Source: Daphnia carinata (Eukaryota > Arthropoda > Branchiopoda > Diplostraca > Daphniidae). Taken from it: a stretch of 64,000 nucleotides of DNA. The position numbers were made by a program, and so were the translations under genes. The stretch covers positions 1-64,000 of the forward strand of contig NW_026712515.1 in the NCBI RefSeq assembly GCF_022539665.2. The letters run 5' to 3'. Below are positions 48,001-59,300 of the stretch, piece after piece (within the stretch, counting starts at the first letter, position 1; every line of letters starts with the position of its first letter). The notes beneath the pieces are model-generated. The model was given only the letters and a program-made list of their open reading frames with translations, made no database searches and was not told the origin of the DNA.

Positions 48001-50267
48001 ACAGCATGAAATATACGTGTATTCAATGTGAATATAGTGTTATAGAATCAGAATCAGTTTCAATATCTACATTCAAACAGCATCAAATATACGTGTATTC
48101 AATGTGAATATAGTGTTATAGAATCAGTTTCAATATCTACATTCAAACAGCATCAAATATACGTGTATTCAATGTGAATATAGTGTTATACAATGAGTTT
48201 CAATATCTACATTCAAACAGCATCAAATATACGTGTATTCAATGTGAATATAGTGTTATAGAATCAGTTTCAATATCTACATTCAAACAGCATCAAATAT
48301 ACGTGTATTCAATGTGAATATAGTGTTATAGAATCAGTTTCAATATCTACATTCAAACAGCATCAAATATACGTGTATTCAATGTGAATATAGTGTTATA
48401 GAATCAGTTTCAATATCTACATTCAAACAGCATCAAATATACGTGTATTCAATGTGAATATAGTGTTATAGAATCAGTTTCAATATCTACATTCAAACAG
48501 CATCAAATATACGTGTATTCAATGTGAATATAGTGTTATAGAATCAGTTTCAATATCTACATTCAAACAGCATCAAATATACGTGTATTCAATGTGAATA
48601 TAGTGTTATAGAATCAGTTTCAATATCTACATTCAAACAGCATCAAATATACGTGTATTCAATGTGAATATAGTGTAATAGAATCAGTTTCAATATCTAC
48701 ATTCAAACAGCATCAAATATACGTGTATTCAATGTGAATATAGTGTTATAGAATCAGTTTCAATATCTACATTCAAACAGCATCAAATATACGTGTATTC
48801 AATGTGAATATAGTGTTATACAGAATCAGTTTCAATATCTACATTCAAACAGCATCAAATATACGTGTATTCAATGTGAATATAGTGTTATAGAATCAGT
48901 TTCAATATCTACATTCAAACAGCATCAAATATACGTGTATTCAATGTGAATATAGTGTTATAGAGTCAGTTTCAATATCTACATTCAAACAGCATCAAAT
49001 ATACGTGTATTCAATGTGAATATAGTGTTATAGAATCAGTTTCAATATCTACATTCAAACAGCATCAAATATACGTGTATTCAATGTGAATATAGTGTTA
49101 TAGAATCAGTTTCAATATCTACATTCAAACAGCATCAAATATACGTGTATTCAATGTGAATATAGTGTTATAGAATCAGTTTCAATATCTACATTCAAAC
49201 AGCATCAAATATACGTGTATTCAATGTGAATATAGTGTTATAGAATCAGTTTCAATATCTACATTCAAACAGCATCAAATATACGTGTATTCAATGTGAA
49301 TATAGTGTTATAGAATCAGTTTCAATATCTACATTCAAACAGCATCAAATATACGTGTATTCAATGTGAATATAGTGTTATAGAATCAGTTTCAATATCT
49401 ACATTCAAACAGCATCAAATATACGTGTATTCAATGTGAATATAGTGTTATAGAATCAGTTTCAATATCTACATTCAAACAGCATCAAATATACGTGTAT
49501 TCAATGTGAATATAGTGTTATAGAATCAGTTTCTATATCTACATTCAAACAGCATCAAATATACGTGTATTCAATGTGAATATAGTGTTATAGAATCAGT
49601 TTCAATATCTACATTCAAACAGCATCAAATATACGTGTATTCAATGTGAATATAGTGTTATAGAATCAGTTTCAATATCTACATTCAAACAGCATCAAAT
49701 ATACGTGTATTCAATGTGAATATAGTGTTATAGAATCAGTTTCAATATCTACATTCAAACAGCATGAAATATACGTGTATTCAATGTGAATATAGTGTTA
49801 TAGAATCAGTTTCAATATCTACATTCAAACAGCATCAAATATACGTGTATTCAATGTGAATATAGTGTTATAGAATCAGTTTCAATATCTACATTCAAAC
49901 AGCATCAAATATACGTGTATTCAATGTGAATATAGTGTTATAGAATCAGTTTCAATATCTACATTCAAACAGCATCAAATATACGTGTATTCAATGTGAA
50001 TATAGTGTTATAGAATCAGTTTCAATATCTACATTCAAAAAGCATCAAATATACGTGTATTCAATGTGAATATAGTGTTATACAATGAGTTTCAATATCT
50101 ACATTCAAACAGCATCAAATATATTTGTATTCAATGTGAATATAGTGTTATAGAATCAGTTTCAATATCTACATTCAAACAGCATCAAATATACGTGTAT
50201 TCAATGTGAATATAGTGTTATAGAATCAGTTTCAATATCTACATTGAAACAGCATGAAATATACGTG
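39087..50267. repeat. 70-bp satellite array, block 2
   Basis: About 160 copies of the same monomer in the same orientation as block 1. It starts mid-monomer at TAGTGTTATAG directly after the Helitron CTAG and ends mid-monomer at ATATACGTG against a truncated LTR. The first units (39087-39600) carry more substitutions. Short rearranged units occur at about 42340, 42740-42830, 43630-43670 and 47340-47370. No other sequence is embedded. Confidence 0.98.
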
Positions 50268-50540
50268 GAGTTAAGTTCCTACGTTGTGTATTTGGCGTAA
50301 ATTCGCCGTTGAATAGATGTGCTGATGCACCACTTAACAGATAGAGAGTTACAACGAGACTGTCTTGGTGGTCACAATGAGGACCCGAAGGGTTAGAAAA
50401 ACAAAAGAAGTGCGAAAAGTAGCGTGGTTTTGGGGTGGAAAAGGAAGGGGTAGACGCGAGGAGGCTTAGTGGGGTAAAGATGGAGATGGGGATGAAAATG
50501 CCCTTGGGGAAAGTGGAGGATATTTGGAAAATATCCGACA
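50268..50540 (-). repeat. 3' LTR of BEL/Pao element, truncated
   Basis: 273 bp identical to 56036-56308 of the 5' LTR, beginning (element sense) TGTCGGATATTTTCC. The last 77 bp present in the 5' LTR, including the CCCGACA end, are missing; satellite follows directly. Confidence 0.9.
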
Positions 50541-50558
50541 TATTGCGGGCCAAACAAA

Positions 50559-53500
50559 TTAGACATTGGACATAATTTTTATTTTTTCTTTCGCCTGCTC
50601 AGCTGCTTTCCTCGACGGACGGGCTGGTTTTTCAGATCCACACTGGATGGCTTCTATCTCCTCTGGTTCAGACAACTGTAGCGGATGTAATTTAGATATA
50701 GGGCGGTTGGTTTTTCCCTTAGCTGTGCGGACCTCAACGGCTCGCACTTGATTGTCTTTTCCTCTGATGAGCGTTTCTACTACCGCGAGTTTCCACTTCT
50801 TCCTTGGTCCTTCGTCTTGAATGAGTACAACATCCTTTTCTTTAACCACCGTTGGCTGCATTTTGTGAGTTGCTCGATGATATTCGCGTAGAGCGGGAAT
50901 GTAATTTGCCATAAATTGCTTTTGAAATTGGTTCAGCAGCTTTTGATGTTTGACGACCGACTTTTTGATGTCTGAAGGTTCCTCCTTGAATGAGGGGTCT
51001 AATATTTCCTCCGCCATTTCGCTGTTGAACGGAAGGCTGACCATACGTCGCCCATACATTAAATGAGCCGGGCTGAGTGTCTCCCCGTCCTGGACGTCTG
51101 ATGATGGTTCCTCCAGAGGTCTATCGTTGATTACTGCTTCCGCGTCCGCTATAAGGGCTCTAAATTCACTCATTGTCGGTTTTGAACGTCCAATGATTTT
51201 TGCCAGAGCTGTTTTTGTTACACCTACAAGCCGTTCCCAGAAGCCCCCGTACCATGGAGCCCTTTTTGGGATGAATCGCCACTCGACTTGAAGATCTGAT
51301 AAATGTCGGACGAGTCCCGGATTGGTGAAGATTTTTCTAAAGGCTTTGGCTGCACATTCAAAAGTTGTTGCGTTATCCGACATGATAACTGATGGCATCG
51401 AATGATGTGTAGTGAAGCAGCGAAAAGCTTCAATGAATGCCTTTGTAGTTAATTCTTCCACGACTTCTAGATGAATTGCCCTTGAGGTCGCACACGTGAA
51501 AAGTAGAATGTAAACATTCTGATCTTGTTTCGGAGCTTCTTTTGGTCCCCTTATGACGTATGCTCCAGTGTAGTCCACTCCCGTTACCGTAAATGGCAAG
51601 GCATTGGTCACTCTTTCCGTTGGAAGTGGTGCGTCGTTCGGGGTTGCATACGGAGGTCCATTTACGCGGCGGCAAGTGACACAAGTGTGTAAGATGTTCT
51701 TGATTACTTGCCGGATTCTTGGAATCCAAAATCTTTGCCTTACAGCTGACACTGTGTGTTTCACTCCGCTGTGCATAACTCGTTCATGAACTGCTTGCAC
51801 TATTGACTTGGTCACGTTCGATTTGGTGGGTAGTAACACTGGATATTTAGCTGTTGCACTGATGGACGCGTTTCCTAGCCGTCCATTGCACTGGATGAGT
51901 CCGTCTTTTCCGATGAATAAGTCAAGCTGGGAGACCAATGCTGGACGCCTGCCATCGGATTTTTTGAGATATTCCAGTTCGTCATCAAAATGTTGAATTT
52001 GAGCCGACTTAATCCATAACATCTCCGCTTCACGTAATTCTGCGACGTGAATAAGACCCAGTTGCCAACTTTTCTTAGATTTATCCTTCTTTTTAATGTT
52101 TTCTACAAATCGACGCACGATAGCTGTTACTCTTATCAAAGACGACCACTTATATCGAGCTACATCGAACACTGATGAAATGTTTGCACCTTTTCGTGAT
52201 GAGATATGATTGACGAATGGCTTTTCTTTTATACTAGCCAGATGAATTATGGAAGTCGATGCTTGTGTAAGGTTCCATACTGGCCAACTTTCGCTGTCGG
52301 CAAGCCACGGCGGTCCACTAAACCAAGAGCTTGATGAGAATTGTTGAAAAGTTATTCCTCTGGTGAGAAGATCCGCCGGATTCTGATGCGTCGGGCAATA
52401 CCGCCAGCTGGCTTCATGCTCATTATTAAAGTCACAGACCGTTTTCACACGGTTGACGACAAATTGAGATTTATTGGTTTTTGTTTGAGCCAACCAATAG
52501 AGAACTATTTGACTGTCCGACCACATGATGCATTTTGGTCGGTAGCGTAAGGGCGCAAAGGATTTTAGAATGGTCTTGGCTATTCGAATACCAATGATAG
52601 CTGCCATTAATTCTAGTTGAGGCAGTGTGAGCATTTTGTTATCACCTCGAAGAGGGGCTACGCGCGATTTTGAAAGGACGAACGTTCCCGTGCTATCATT
52701 TGCTAGATAGGCTACTGCTCCATAAGCATACTGGCTTGCATCTACGAACACATGCAGCATTTCGCATTCGAGTTTTGACTCAAAGTATTGCCTTCGAAGT
52801 TCGAATTTTGATCTTTCAATCCCTTGTACAATGCCGATCCAGCGGTCTTGTAGATCGATGGGCAGTGGATCGTCCCACTGCAGTTTTAATTTCCAAACAT
52901 CTTGGATTAAAATTTTTGCCGGAATGGTGAGAGGCGATATGAATCCTAAAGGATCATATACAGTGGAAATTCCCCTGAGTACATTTCTTTTTGTTATCCC
53001 TGTCAGAGAAAACGATGAAATTTTCAATCCAGGTAGAGCGATGACATCTTTTGCACGAGACCACTGTAGTCCAAGAATTTTGTTCTGCGATGATTCATCA
53101 TTTACCCCATCGGACGCACTACAGGAATTGAGACGTTGATCATTGGAGCACCACGATTTTAGCGTCAGGCCAGCCTTTTTGAATATAGAGTTCGCTTCTT
53201 TATAGTAGCTTAGTGATTCTTCGGTGGTGTCACATCCAGTCAAGAGATTGTCCACGTATATGTTTAAGTCCATATCTTTTGCTACTTCGCTTGTTTCGCA
53301 TGATAGATGATTCTTGATGACTGATAAGAGGATGAAAGGTGAACTGTTCGCGCCAAAGGGAATGACTTTAAAACGGTACACTTCCATATCCGACTCCGGA
53401 TCCTTGTCATCTTTGATCCAAAAAAATCGCACGAAATCGCGGTCGTCTTCATGCAGTTGGACTTGGTGATAAGCCTTTTCGATGTCCGCTGTTATGGCTA

Positions 53501-55922
53501 TTGCGTGAGCGCGAAATCGAAGTAGAATCTCCACCATGTTATTTTGCAATGATGGTCCCGTTTCCAAACAATCGTTGAGACTTACACCTCCTTTACTTTT
53601 GCATGAGCAATTATACACGATGCGTAATGGAGTTGTACTTGATTCCTTGAAGACTCCATGATGCGGCACATAATGACCTTTTCGTTGATTTTGCTCTCCG
53701 ATTGGAATTTTCTCAATGAACCCACTGTTCAGTTGTTCTTGGATGATGCGATGGTACGTTTGAAAACGAGATGTGTCCTTTGCTAGGCGTCGGATCATAT
53801 GGCGCGTTTGTTGATGGCACATATACCAGTTTGATCCTAATGGCGGATGCTGATGTTTCCATGGGAGTCTGGCGATGTATCTGCCATTCCGAAGTTCAAT
53901 GCAATTGGTTTGGTAAGTCATAGTTGCATCTTCCATCTCTGAATCTGGAGAAATGCCCAGCGATTCCAGGTCCCAAAATCTTGCCATTTCGAATTGTTCT
54001 TCCACGGATACATGAAAAGCCGTGGTGTCATGTTGACTGCATTCTGATGTTTGTTGCATGCATCCTGAGATGATGTATCCGAATCTTGAGCTTATAGCCG
54101 TTGGTCCTGGACCACGAACGACATGATCACCTACTATGTCCCAATAGTAATTGGCTCCCAACAAGATGTCAATGTCAAATGACGAGCTGCCAATATTAGG
54201 GTGTGCCAGTGGTAAGTTTTTGAGATGAGGAAGTTTGCACACTACACTGCGATAAGAATCTTCAAGGGGATTCACAATATGGTCTACTACCACGACTTGA
54301 ATGTTCATTGTGGATCCTCTTCGGTCAATGAATGAGAGGTGACTCACGTCATAGAGTTGAGCACTTTTAGATGGTGCAGCGAAACCCACTATCATTAAAC
54401 TTTCTCGATAAAGTGGTTGAAGATGTAAATTTCTCGCGAGTTTTGTTGTGATAAAGGATCTCTGTGCACCTTTATCTATCAGTACATTGGCTTGCCGTTT
54501 GATTCCTTTGGAGTGCACCGTAACTATGGCAGTTTCTAAAAACACAAAGGTTGATGTTGCACTGTCATTTGCACTTTCGAATGAAACTGTTTTTGAAACA
54601 GACGTATTGGTGACAGCAGCTTGCGTGGAGTCATTGTTTGATTTTGCCTTAAATTGGACCGGAATGTTATGGTCTTGTTGGTTTCGACTGGCGTAATGGA
54701 GACTGGTATGATGGCTTCTCTTGCATATGCGACACCGCTTCTTTGATGGACAATCTATACTTGAGGAGTGATTTGAGCTCAGACAGTTAAAACATAACCG
54801 CTTTACTTTAGCAATCGCGAAACGTTCTTCCACAGTTGGAGCAGTTGTACATTCAGTGGAATAATGGCTTCCTAAGCAAAACGCACATGAACGTTTGTTG
54901 AATTCTGGTGATGGTCGACGAGTTCCAGCAAACATTACTCCCGCTTGTTTACCTGGGTGCTGATTGCGTTTGTTATTGAACGGCGTTTCAGTGCTGTCTT
55001 CCAATATTTCAATTTCTTTCCTTAATGATACACGCAGGTCGTCTAATGACCATTCGATGGCACCGTGCTGTCTAGTTAAGTTTCGACGAACTTCAGCTGA
55101 GAGTTTGTCGAGAAGAATGCACACGAGTAGATCCCCGTAAGTGTCGATTCCTTTTCCCAACGCTTCCAATCCACGTATGTTGGACTCCAGATTGTCGGCA
55201 AAGGCACGTAAGCTATTGCGATCGTGAGTTGGCTTAGCTAGAGCCACCAATGCTCTCATGTGCGCCATTATGATCTTGTGTGGTTGACCATAACGTTGTT
55301 TAAGAAGATCGACTGCCTTTGGATAATTGAAATTGGTAGGCGTGAGACCCGCTAACAGAGCCTTAGCTTCGCCCATGAGGCGCGAATTGAGAAAATTAAA
55401 TTTCGTCGCGTCAGAATATTTGGTCTTGGCATCCACTTCCACTTCAAAAACATCCCAAAACGAGCGCCATAATAGAATGTTGCCATCGAAGCAGGGCAAC
55501 TCAAACTTTGGCAGATTGGACGAGTCGCTAATAGCTATGAGGGGAGGGGCCTGCGCTACGGGGTTCTCGACTGTTGCTGCTGCGGCCATGGCTGCTTGCT
55601 CGTTGCTAATTTCTTGCTTTAGCTTCATGAGGACGAATTCTGCTGCATCTCTGGCATCAAAGATAATAGAATTCGCTGTACTCGACGAATTAATCTCAGC
55701 TTCTAGATCGTTCTCGTCGATGACTTCTTGAATTTCGTTGTCGATGTTTTCGATGATTTTTATTTTGTTGTGTAAGTCCATCAGTTTCTTCTCAAGTTCA
55801 TGAACCTTTTGATCTTTGTCCATGGTCTGGTCGTCGATGATCGCTTGAATCTTAGGGATGAGTCTCGTGACGGCACCACGATTGCCTGCCCTTCTACTTA
55901 TGAGAGCGTTAAGAGACGCCAT
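50559..55922 (-). CDS. BEL/Pao Gag-Pol polyprotein
   Basis: 1787 residues starting MASLNALISRRAG. Approximate order: N-terminal helical part (1-130); DUF1759 Gag-like domain from FELPCFDGNILLWRSFWDVF (about 140-300); Cys/His knuckles CAFCLGSHYSTEC (345), CFNCLSSNHSSSIDC (376) and CRICKRSHHTSLH (397); DUF1758 aspartic protease with LIDKGAQRSF (482), where family members usually have D-S/T-G; reverse transcriptase with DIEKAYHQVQL and an IYVDNLLTG box (about 890), where the usual motif is YVDD; RGISTVYDPLGFISPLT after RT (A17/Pao region); RNase H with FVDASQYAYGAVAYL (1057) and SDSQIVLYWL (1137); integrase with an H2C2 finger (about 1377-1417) and a D,D,E core at GVDYTG (1449), SDNATTF (1515) and WYGGFWERL (1559); and a C-terminal DUF5641 domain. 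No stop or frameshift. It provides capsid, processing, reverse transcription and integration for the element. The two altered catalytic motifs may mean loss of activity or a lineage variant. Confidence 0.93.
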   Translation of the reverse strand: MASLNALISRRAGNRGAVTRLIPKIQAIIDDQTMDKDQKVHELEKKLMDLHNKIKIIENIDNEIQEVIDENDLEAEINSSSTANSIIFDARDAAEFVLMKLKQEISNEQAAMAAAATVENPVAQAPPLIAISDSSNLPKFELPCFDGNILLWRSFWDVFEVEVDAKTKYSDATKFNFLNSRLMGEAKALLAGLTPTNFNYPKAVDLLKQRYGQPHKIIMAHMRALVALAKPTHDRNSLRAFADNLESNIRGLEALGKGIDTYGDLLVCILLDKLSAEVRRNLTRQHGAIEWSLDDLRVSLRKEIEILEDSTETPFNNKRNQHPGKQAGVMFAGTRRPSPEFNKRSCAFCLGSHYSTECTTAPTVEERFAIAKVKRLCFNCLSSNHSSSIDCPSKKRCRICKRSHHTSLHYASRNQQDHNIPVQFKAKSNNDSTQAAVTNTSVSKTVSFESANDSATSTFVFLETAIVTVHSKGIKRQANVLIDKGAQRSFITTKLARNLHLQPLYRESLMIVGFAAPSKSAQLYDVSHLSFIDRRGSTMNIQVVVVDHIVNPLEDSYRSVVCKLPHLKNLPLAHPNIGSSSFDIDILLGANYYWDIVGDHVVRGPGPTAISSRFGYIISGCMQQTSECSQHDTTAFHVSVEEQFEMARFWDLESLGISPDSEMEDATMTYQTNCIELRNGRYIARLPWKHQHPPLGSNWYMCHQQTRHMIRRLAKDTSRFQTYHRIIQEQLNSGFIEKIPIGEQNQRKGHYVPHHGVFKESSTTPLRIVYNCSCKSKGGVSLNDCLETGPSLQNNMVEILLRFRAHAIAITADIEKAYHQVQLHEDDRDFVRFFWIKDDKDPESDMEVYRFKVIPFGANSSPFILLSVIKNHLSCETSEVAKDMDLNIYVDNLLTGCDTTEESLSYYKEANSIFKKAGLTLKSWCSNDQRLNSCSASDGVNDESSQNKILGLQWSRAKDVIALPGLKISSFSLTGITKRNVLRGISTVYDPLGFISPLTIPAKILIQDVWKLKLQWDDPLPIDLQDRWIGIVQGIERSKFELRRQYFESKLECEMLHVFVDASQYAYGAVAYLANDSTGTFVLSKSRVAPLRGDNKMLTLPQLELMAAIIGIRIAKTILKSFAPLRYRPKCIMWSDSQIVLYWLAQTKTNKSQFVVNRVKTVCDFNNEHEASWRYCPTHQNPADLLTRGITFQQFSSSSWFSGPPWLADSESWPVWNLTQASTSIIHLASIKEKPFVNHISSRKGANISSVFDVARYKWSSLIRVTAIVRRFVENIKKKDKSKKSWQLGLIHVAELREAEMLWIKSAQIQHFDDELEYLKKSDGRRPALVSQLDLFIGKDGLIQCNGRLGNASISATAKYPVLLPTKSNVTKSIVQAVHERVMHSGVKHTVSAVRQRFWIPRIRQVIKNILHTCVTCRRVNGPPYATPNDAPLPTERVTNALPFTVTGVDYTGAYVIRGPKEAPKQDQNVYILLFTCATSRAIHLEVVEELTTKAFIEAFRCFTTHHSMPSVIMSDNATTFECAAKAFRKIFTNPGLVRHLSDLQVEWRFIPKRAPWYGGFWERLVGVTKTALAKIIGRSKPTMSEFRALIADAEAVINDRPLEEPSSDVQDGETLSPAHLMYGRRMVSLPFNSEMAEEILDPSFKEEPSDIKKSVVKHQKLLNQFQKQFMANYIPALREYHRATHKMQPTVVKEKDVVLIQDEGPRKKWKLAVVETLIRGKDNQVRAVEVRTAKGKTNRPISKLHPLQLSEPEEIEAIQCGSEKPARPSRKAAEQAKEKIKIMSNV

Positions 55923-55930
55923 TGTTCACT

Positions 55931-55954
55931 TGGCGAATCCTGGTTACGGCACCA
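55931..55954 (-). promoter_or_regulatory. Primer-binding site of BEL/Pao element
   Basis: In element sense, TGGTGCCGTAACCAGGATTC starts 4 nt (AATT) after the 5' LTR end. The TGG start pairs with a tRNA CCA end; the tRNA species was not identified. The Gag-Pol start codon follows 9 bp later. Confidence 0.7.
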
Positions 55955-55958
55955 AATT

Positions 55959-56308
55959 TGTCGGGAATCTTTCACGGTAATCACGAGACAGTTGTGATTA
56001 GTGAAAGATTGACAATTAGTTTTAGAATGAGATGAGAGTTAAGTTCCTACGTTGTGTATTTGGCGTAAATTCGCCGTTGAATAGATGTGCTGATGCACCA
56101 CTTAACAGATAGAGAGTTACAACGAGACTGTCTTGGTGGTCACAATGAGGACCCGAAGGGTTAGAAAAACAAAAGAAGTGCGAAAAGTAGCGTGGTTTTG
56201 GGGTGGAAAAGGAAGGGGTAGACGCGAGGAGGCTTAGTGGGGTAAAGATGGAGATGGGGATGAAAATGCCCTTGGGGAAAGTGGAGGATATTTGGAAAAT
56301 ATCCGACA
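55959..56308 (-). repeat. 5' LTR of BEL/Pao element, 350 bp
   Basis: Element sense begins TGTCGGATATTTTCC and ends GATTCCCGACA. The ends form the short inverted repeat TGTCGG/CCGACA, as expected for LTR termini. Of its 350 bp, 273 are duplicated exactly in the 3' LTR. Confidence 0.88.
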
Positions 56309-59300
56309 AGCATGAAATATACGTGTATTCAATGTGAATATAAAGTTATAGAATCAGATTCAACATCTACATTCAAACAGCATCAAATATACGTGTATTC
56401 AATGTGAATATAGTGTTATAGAATCAGTTTCAATATCTACATTAAACCAGCATCAAATATACGTGTATTCGATGTGAATATAGTGTTATAGAATCAGTTT
56501 CAATATCTACATTCAAACAGCATCAAATATACGTGTATTCAATGTGAATATAGTGTTATAGTATCAGATTCAACTTCTACATTCAAACAGCATCAAATAT
56601 ACGTGTATTCAATGTGAATATAGTGTTATAGAATCAGTTTCAATATCTACATTCAAACAGCATCAAATATACGTGTATTCGATGTGAATATAGTGTTATA
56701 CAGTGAGTTTCAATATCTACATTCAAACAGCATCAAATATACGTGTATTCAATGTGAATATAGTGTGATACAGTGAGTTTAAATATCTACATTCAAACAG
56801 CATGAAATATACGTGTATTCAATGTGAATATAGTGTTATAGAATCAGTTTCAATATCTACATTCAAACAGCATCAAATATACGTGTATTTAATGTGAATA
56901 TAGTGTTATAGAATCAATATCTACATTCAAACAGTCAAATATACGTGTATTCAATGTGAATATAGTGTTATAGAATCAGTTTCAATATCTACATTCAAAC
57001 AGCATCAAATATACGTGTATTCAATGTGAATATAGTGTTATAGAATCAGTTTCAATATCTACATTCAAAAAGCATCAAATATACGTGTATACAATGTGAA
57101 TATAGTGTTATAGAATCAGTTTCAATATCTACATTCAAACAGCATCAAATATACGTGTATTCAATGTGAATATAGTGTTATAGAATCAGTTTCAATATCT
57201 ACATTCAAACAGCATCAAATATACGTGTATTCAATGTGAATATAGTGTTATAGAATCAGTTTCAATATCTACATTCAAACAGCATCAAATATACGTGTAT
57301 TCAATGTGAATATAGTGTTATAGAATCAGTTTCAATATCTACATTCAAACAGCATCAAATATACGTGTATTCAATGTGAATATAGTGTTATAGAGATCAG
57401 TTTCAATATCTACATTCAAACAGCATCAAATATACGTGTATTCAATGTGAATATAGTGTTATAGAATCAGTTTCAATATCTACATTCAAACAGCATCAAA
57501 TATATTCAATGTGTATTCAATGTGAATAATATATGTTATAGAGATCAGTTTCAATATCTACATTCAAACAGCATCAAATATACGTGTATTCAATGTGAAT
57601 ATAGTGTTACAGAATCAGTTTCAATATCTACATTCAAACAGCATCAAATATACGTGTATTCAATGTGAATATAGTGTTATAGAATCAGTTTCAATATCTA
57701 CATTCAAACAGCATCAAATATACGTGTATTCAATGTGAATATAGTGTGATACAGTGAGTTTCAATATCTACATTCAAACATACGCATCAAATATAAAGTT
57801 ACGTGTATTCAATGTGAATATAGTGTTATAGATCAGTTTCAATATCTACATTCAAACAGTATCAAATATACGTGTATTCAATGTGAATATAGTGTGATAC
57901 AGTGAGTTTCAATATCTACATTCAAACAGCATCAAATATACGTGTATTCAATGTGAATATAGTGTGATAGAATCAGTTTCAATATCTACATTCAAACAGC
58001 ATCAAATATACGTGTATTCAATGTGAATATAGTGTTATAGAATCAGTTTCAATATCTACATTCAAACAGCATCAAATATACGTGTATTCAATGTGAATAT
58101 AGTGTTATAGAATCAGTTTCAATATCTACATTCAAACAGCATCAAATATACGTGTATTCAATGTGAATATAGTGTTATAGAATCAGTTTCAATATCTACA
58201 TTCAAACAGCATGAAATATACGTGTATTCAATGTGAATATAGTGTTATAGAATCAGTTTCAATATCTACATTCAAACAGCATCAAATATACGTGTATTCA
58301 ATGTGAATATAGTGTTATAGAATCAGTTTCAATATCTACATTCAAACAGCATCAAATATACGTGTATTCAATGTGAATATAGTGTGATAGAGTGAGTTTC
58401 AATATCTACATTCAAACAGCATCAAATATACGTGTATTCAATGTGAATATAGTGTTATAGAATCAGTTTCAATATCTACATTCAAACAGCATCAAATATA
58501 CGTGTATTCAATGTGAATATAGTGTTATAGAATCAGTTTCAATATCTACATTCAAACAGCATCAAATATACGTGTATTCAATGTGAATATAGTGTTATAG
58601 AATCAGTTTCAATATCTACATTCAAACAGCATCAAATATACGTGTATTCAATGTGAATATAGTGTTATAGAATCAGTTTCAATATCTACATTCAAACAGC
58701 ATCAAATATACGTGTATTCAATGTGAATATAGTGTTATAGAATCAGTTTCAATATCTACATTCAAACAGCATCAAATATACGTGTATTCAATGTGAATAT
58801 AGTGTTATAGAATCAGTTTCAATATCTACATTCAAACAGCATCAAATATACGTGTATTCAATGTGAATATAGTGTTATAGAATCAGTTTCAATATCTACA
58901 TTCAAACAGCATCAAATATACGTGTATTCAATGTGAATATAGTGTTATAGAATCAGTTTCAATATCTACATTCAAACAGCATCAAATATACGTGTATTCA
59001 ATGTGAATATAGTGTTATAGAATCAGTTTCAATATCTACATTCAAACAGCATCAAATATACGTGTATTCAATGTGAATATAGTGTTATAGAATCAGTTTC
59101 AATATCTACATTCAAACAGCATCAAATATACGTGTATTCAATGTGAATATAGTGTTATACAGTCAGTTTCAATATCTACATTCAAACAGCATCAAATATA
59201 CGTGTATTCAATGTGAATATAGTGTTATAGAATCAGTTTCAATATCTACATTCAAACAGCATCAAATATACGTGTATTCAATGTGAATATAGTGTTATAG

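Larger units (their letters stand above)
50268..56308 (-). mobile_element. BEL/Pao LTR retrotransposon inserted in the satellite
   Basis: A 6.0-kb element on the minus strand. It has a 5' LTR (56308-55959), a primer-binding site next to it, one continuous Gag-Pol ORF (55922-50559) and a truncated 3' LTR (50540-50268). The LTR copies are identical where both exist, so the insertion is young. The 17 bp of satellite directly left (50251-50267) equals the 17 bp directly right (56309-56325), longer than the 4-6 bp duplication typical of the family. No recognisable polypurine tract precedes the 3' LTR. Confidence 0.93.

Noticed and set aside
50239-50553. ORF across the 3' LTR (and its twin at 56022-56309)
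   Set aside because: LTR sequence read in one frame, present in both LTRs; no known protein and no ATG at the listed start of the longer copy.
50251-56325. Treating the 17-bp flanking repeat as a true target-site duplication
   Set aside because: BEL/Pao duplications are normally 4-6 bp, the flank is tandem satellite, and the 3' LTR end is missing, so deletion plus satellite phase explains it better.
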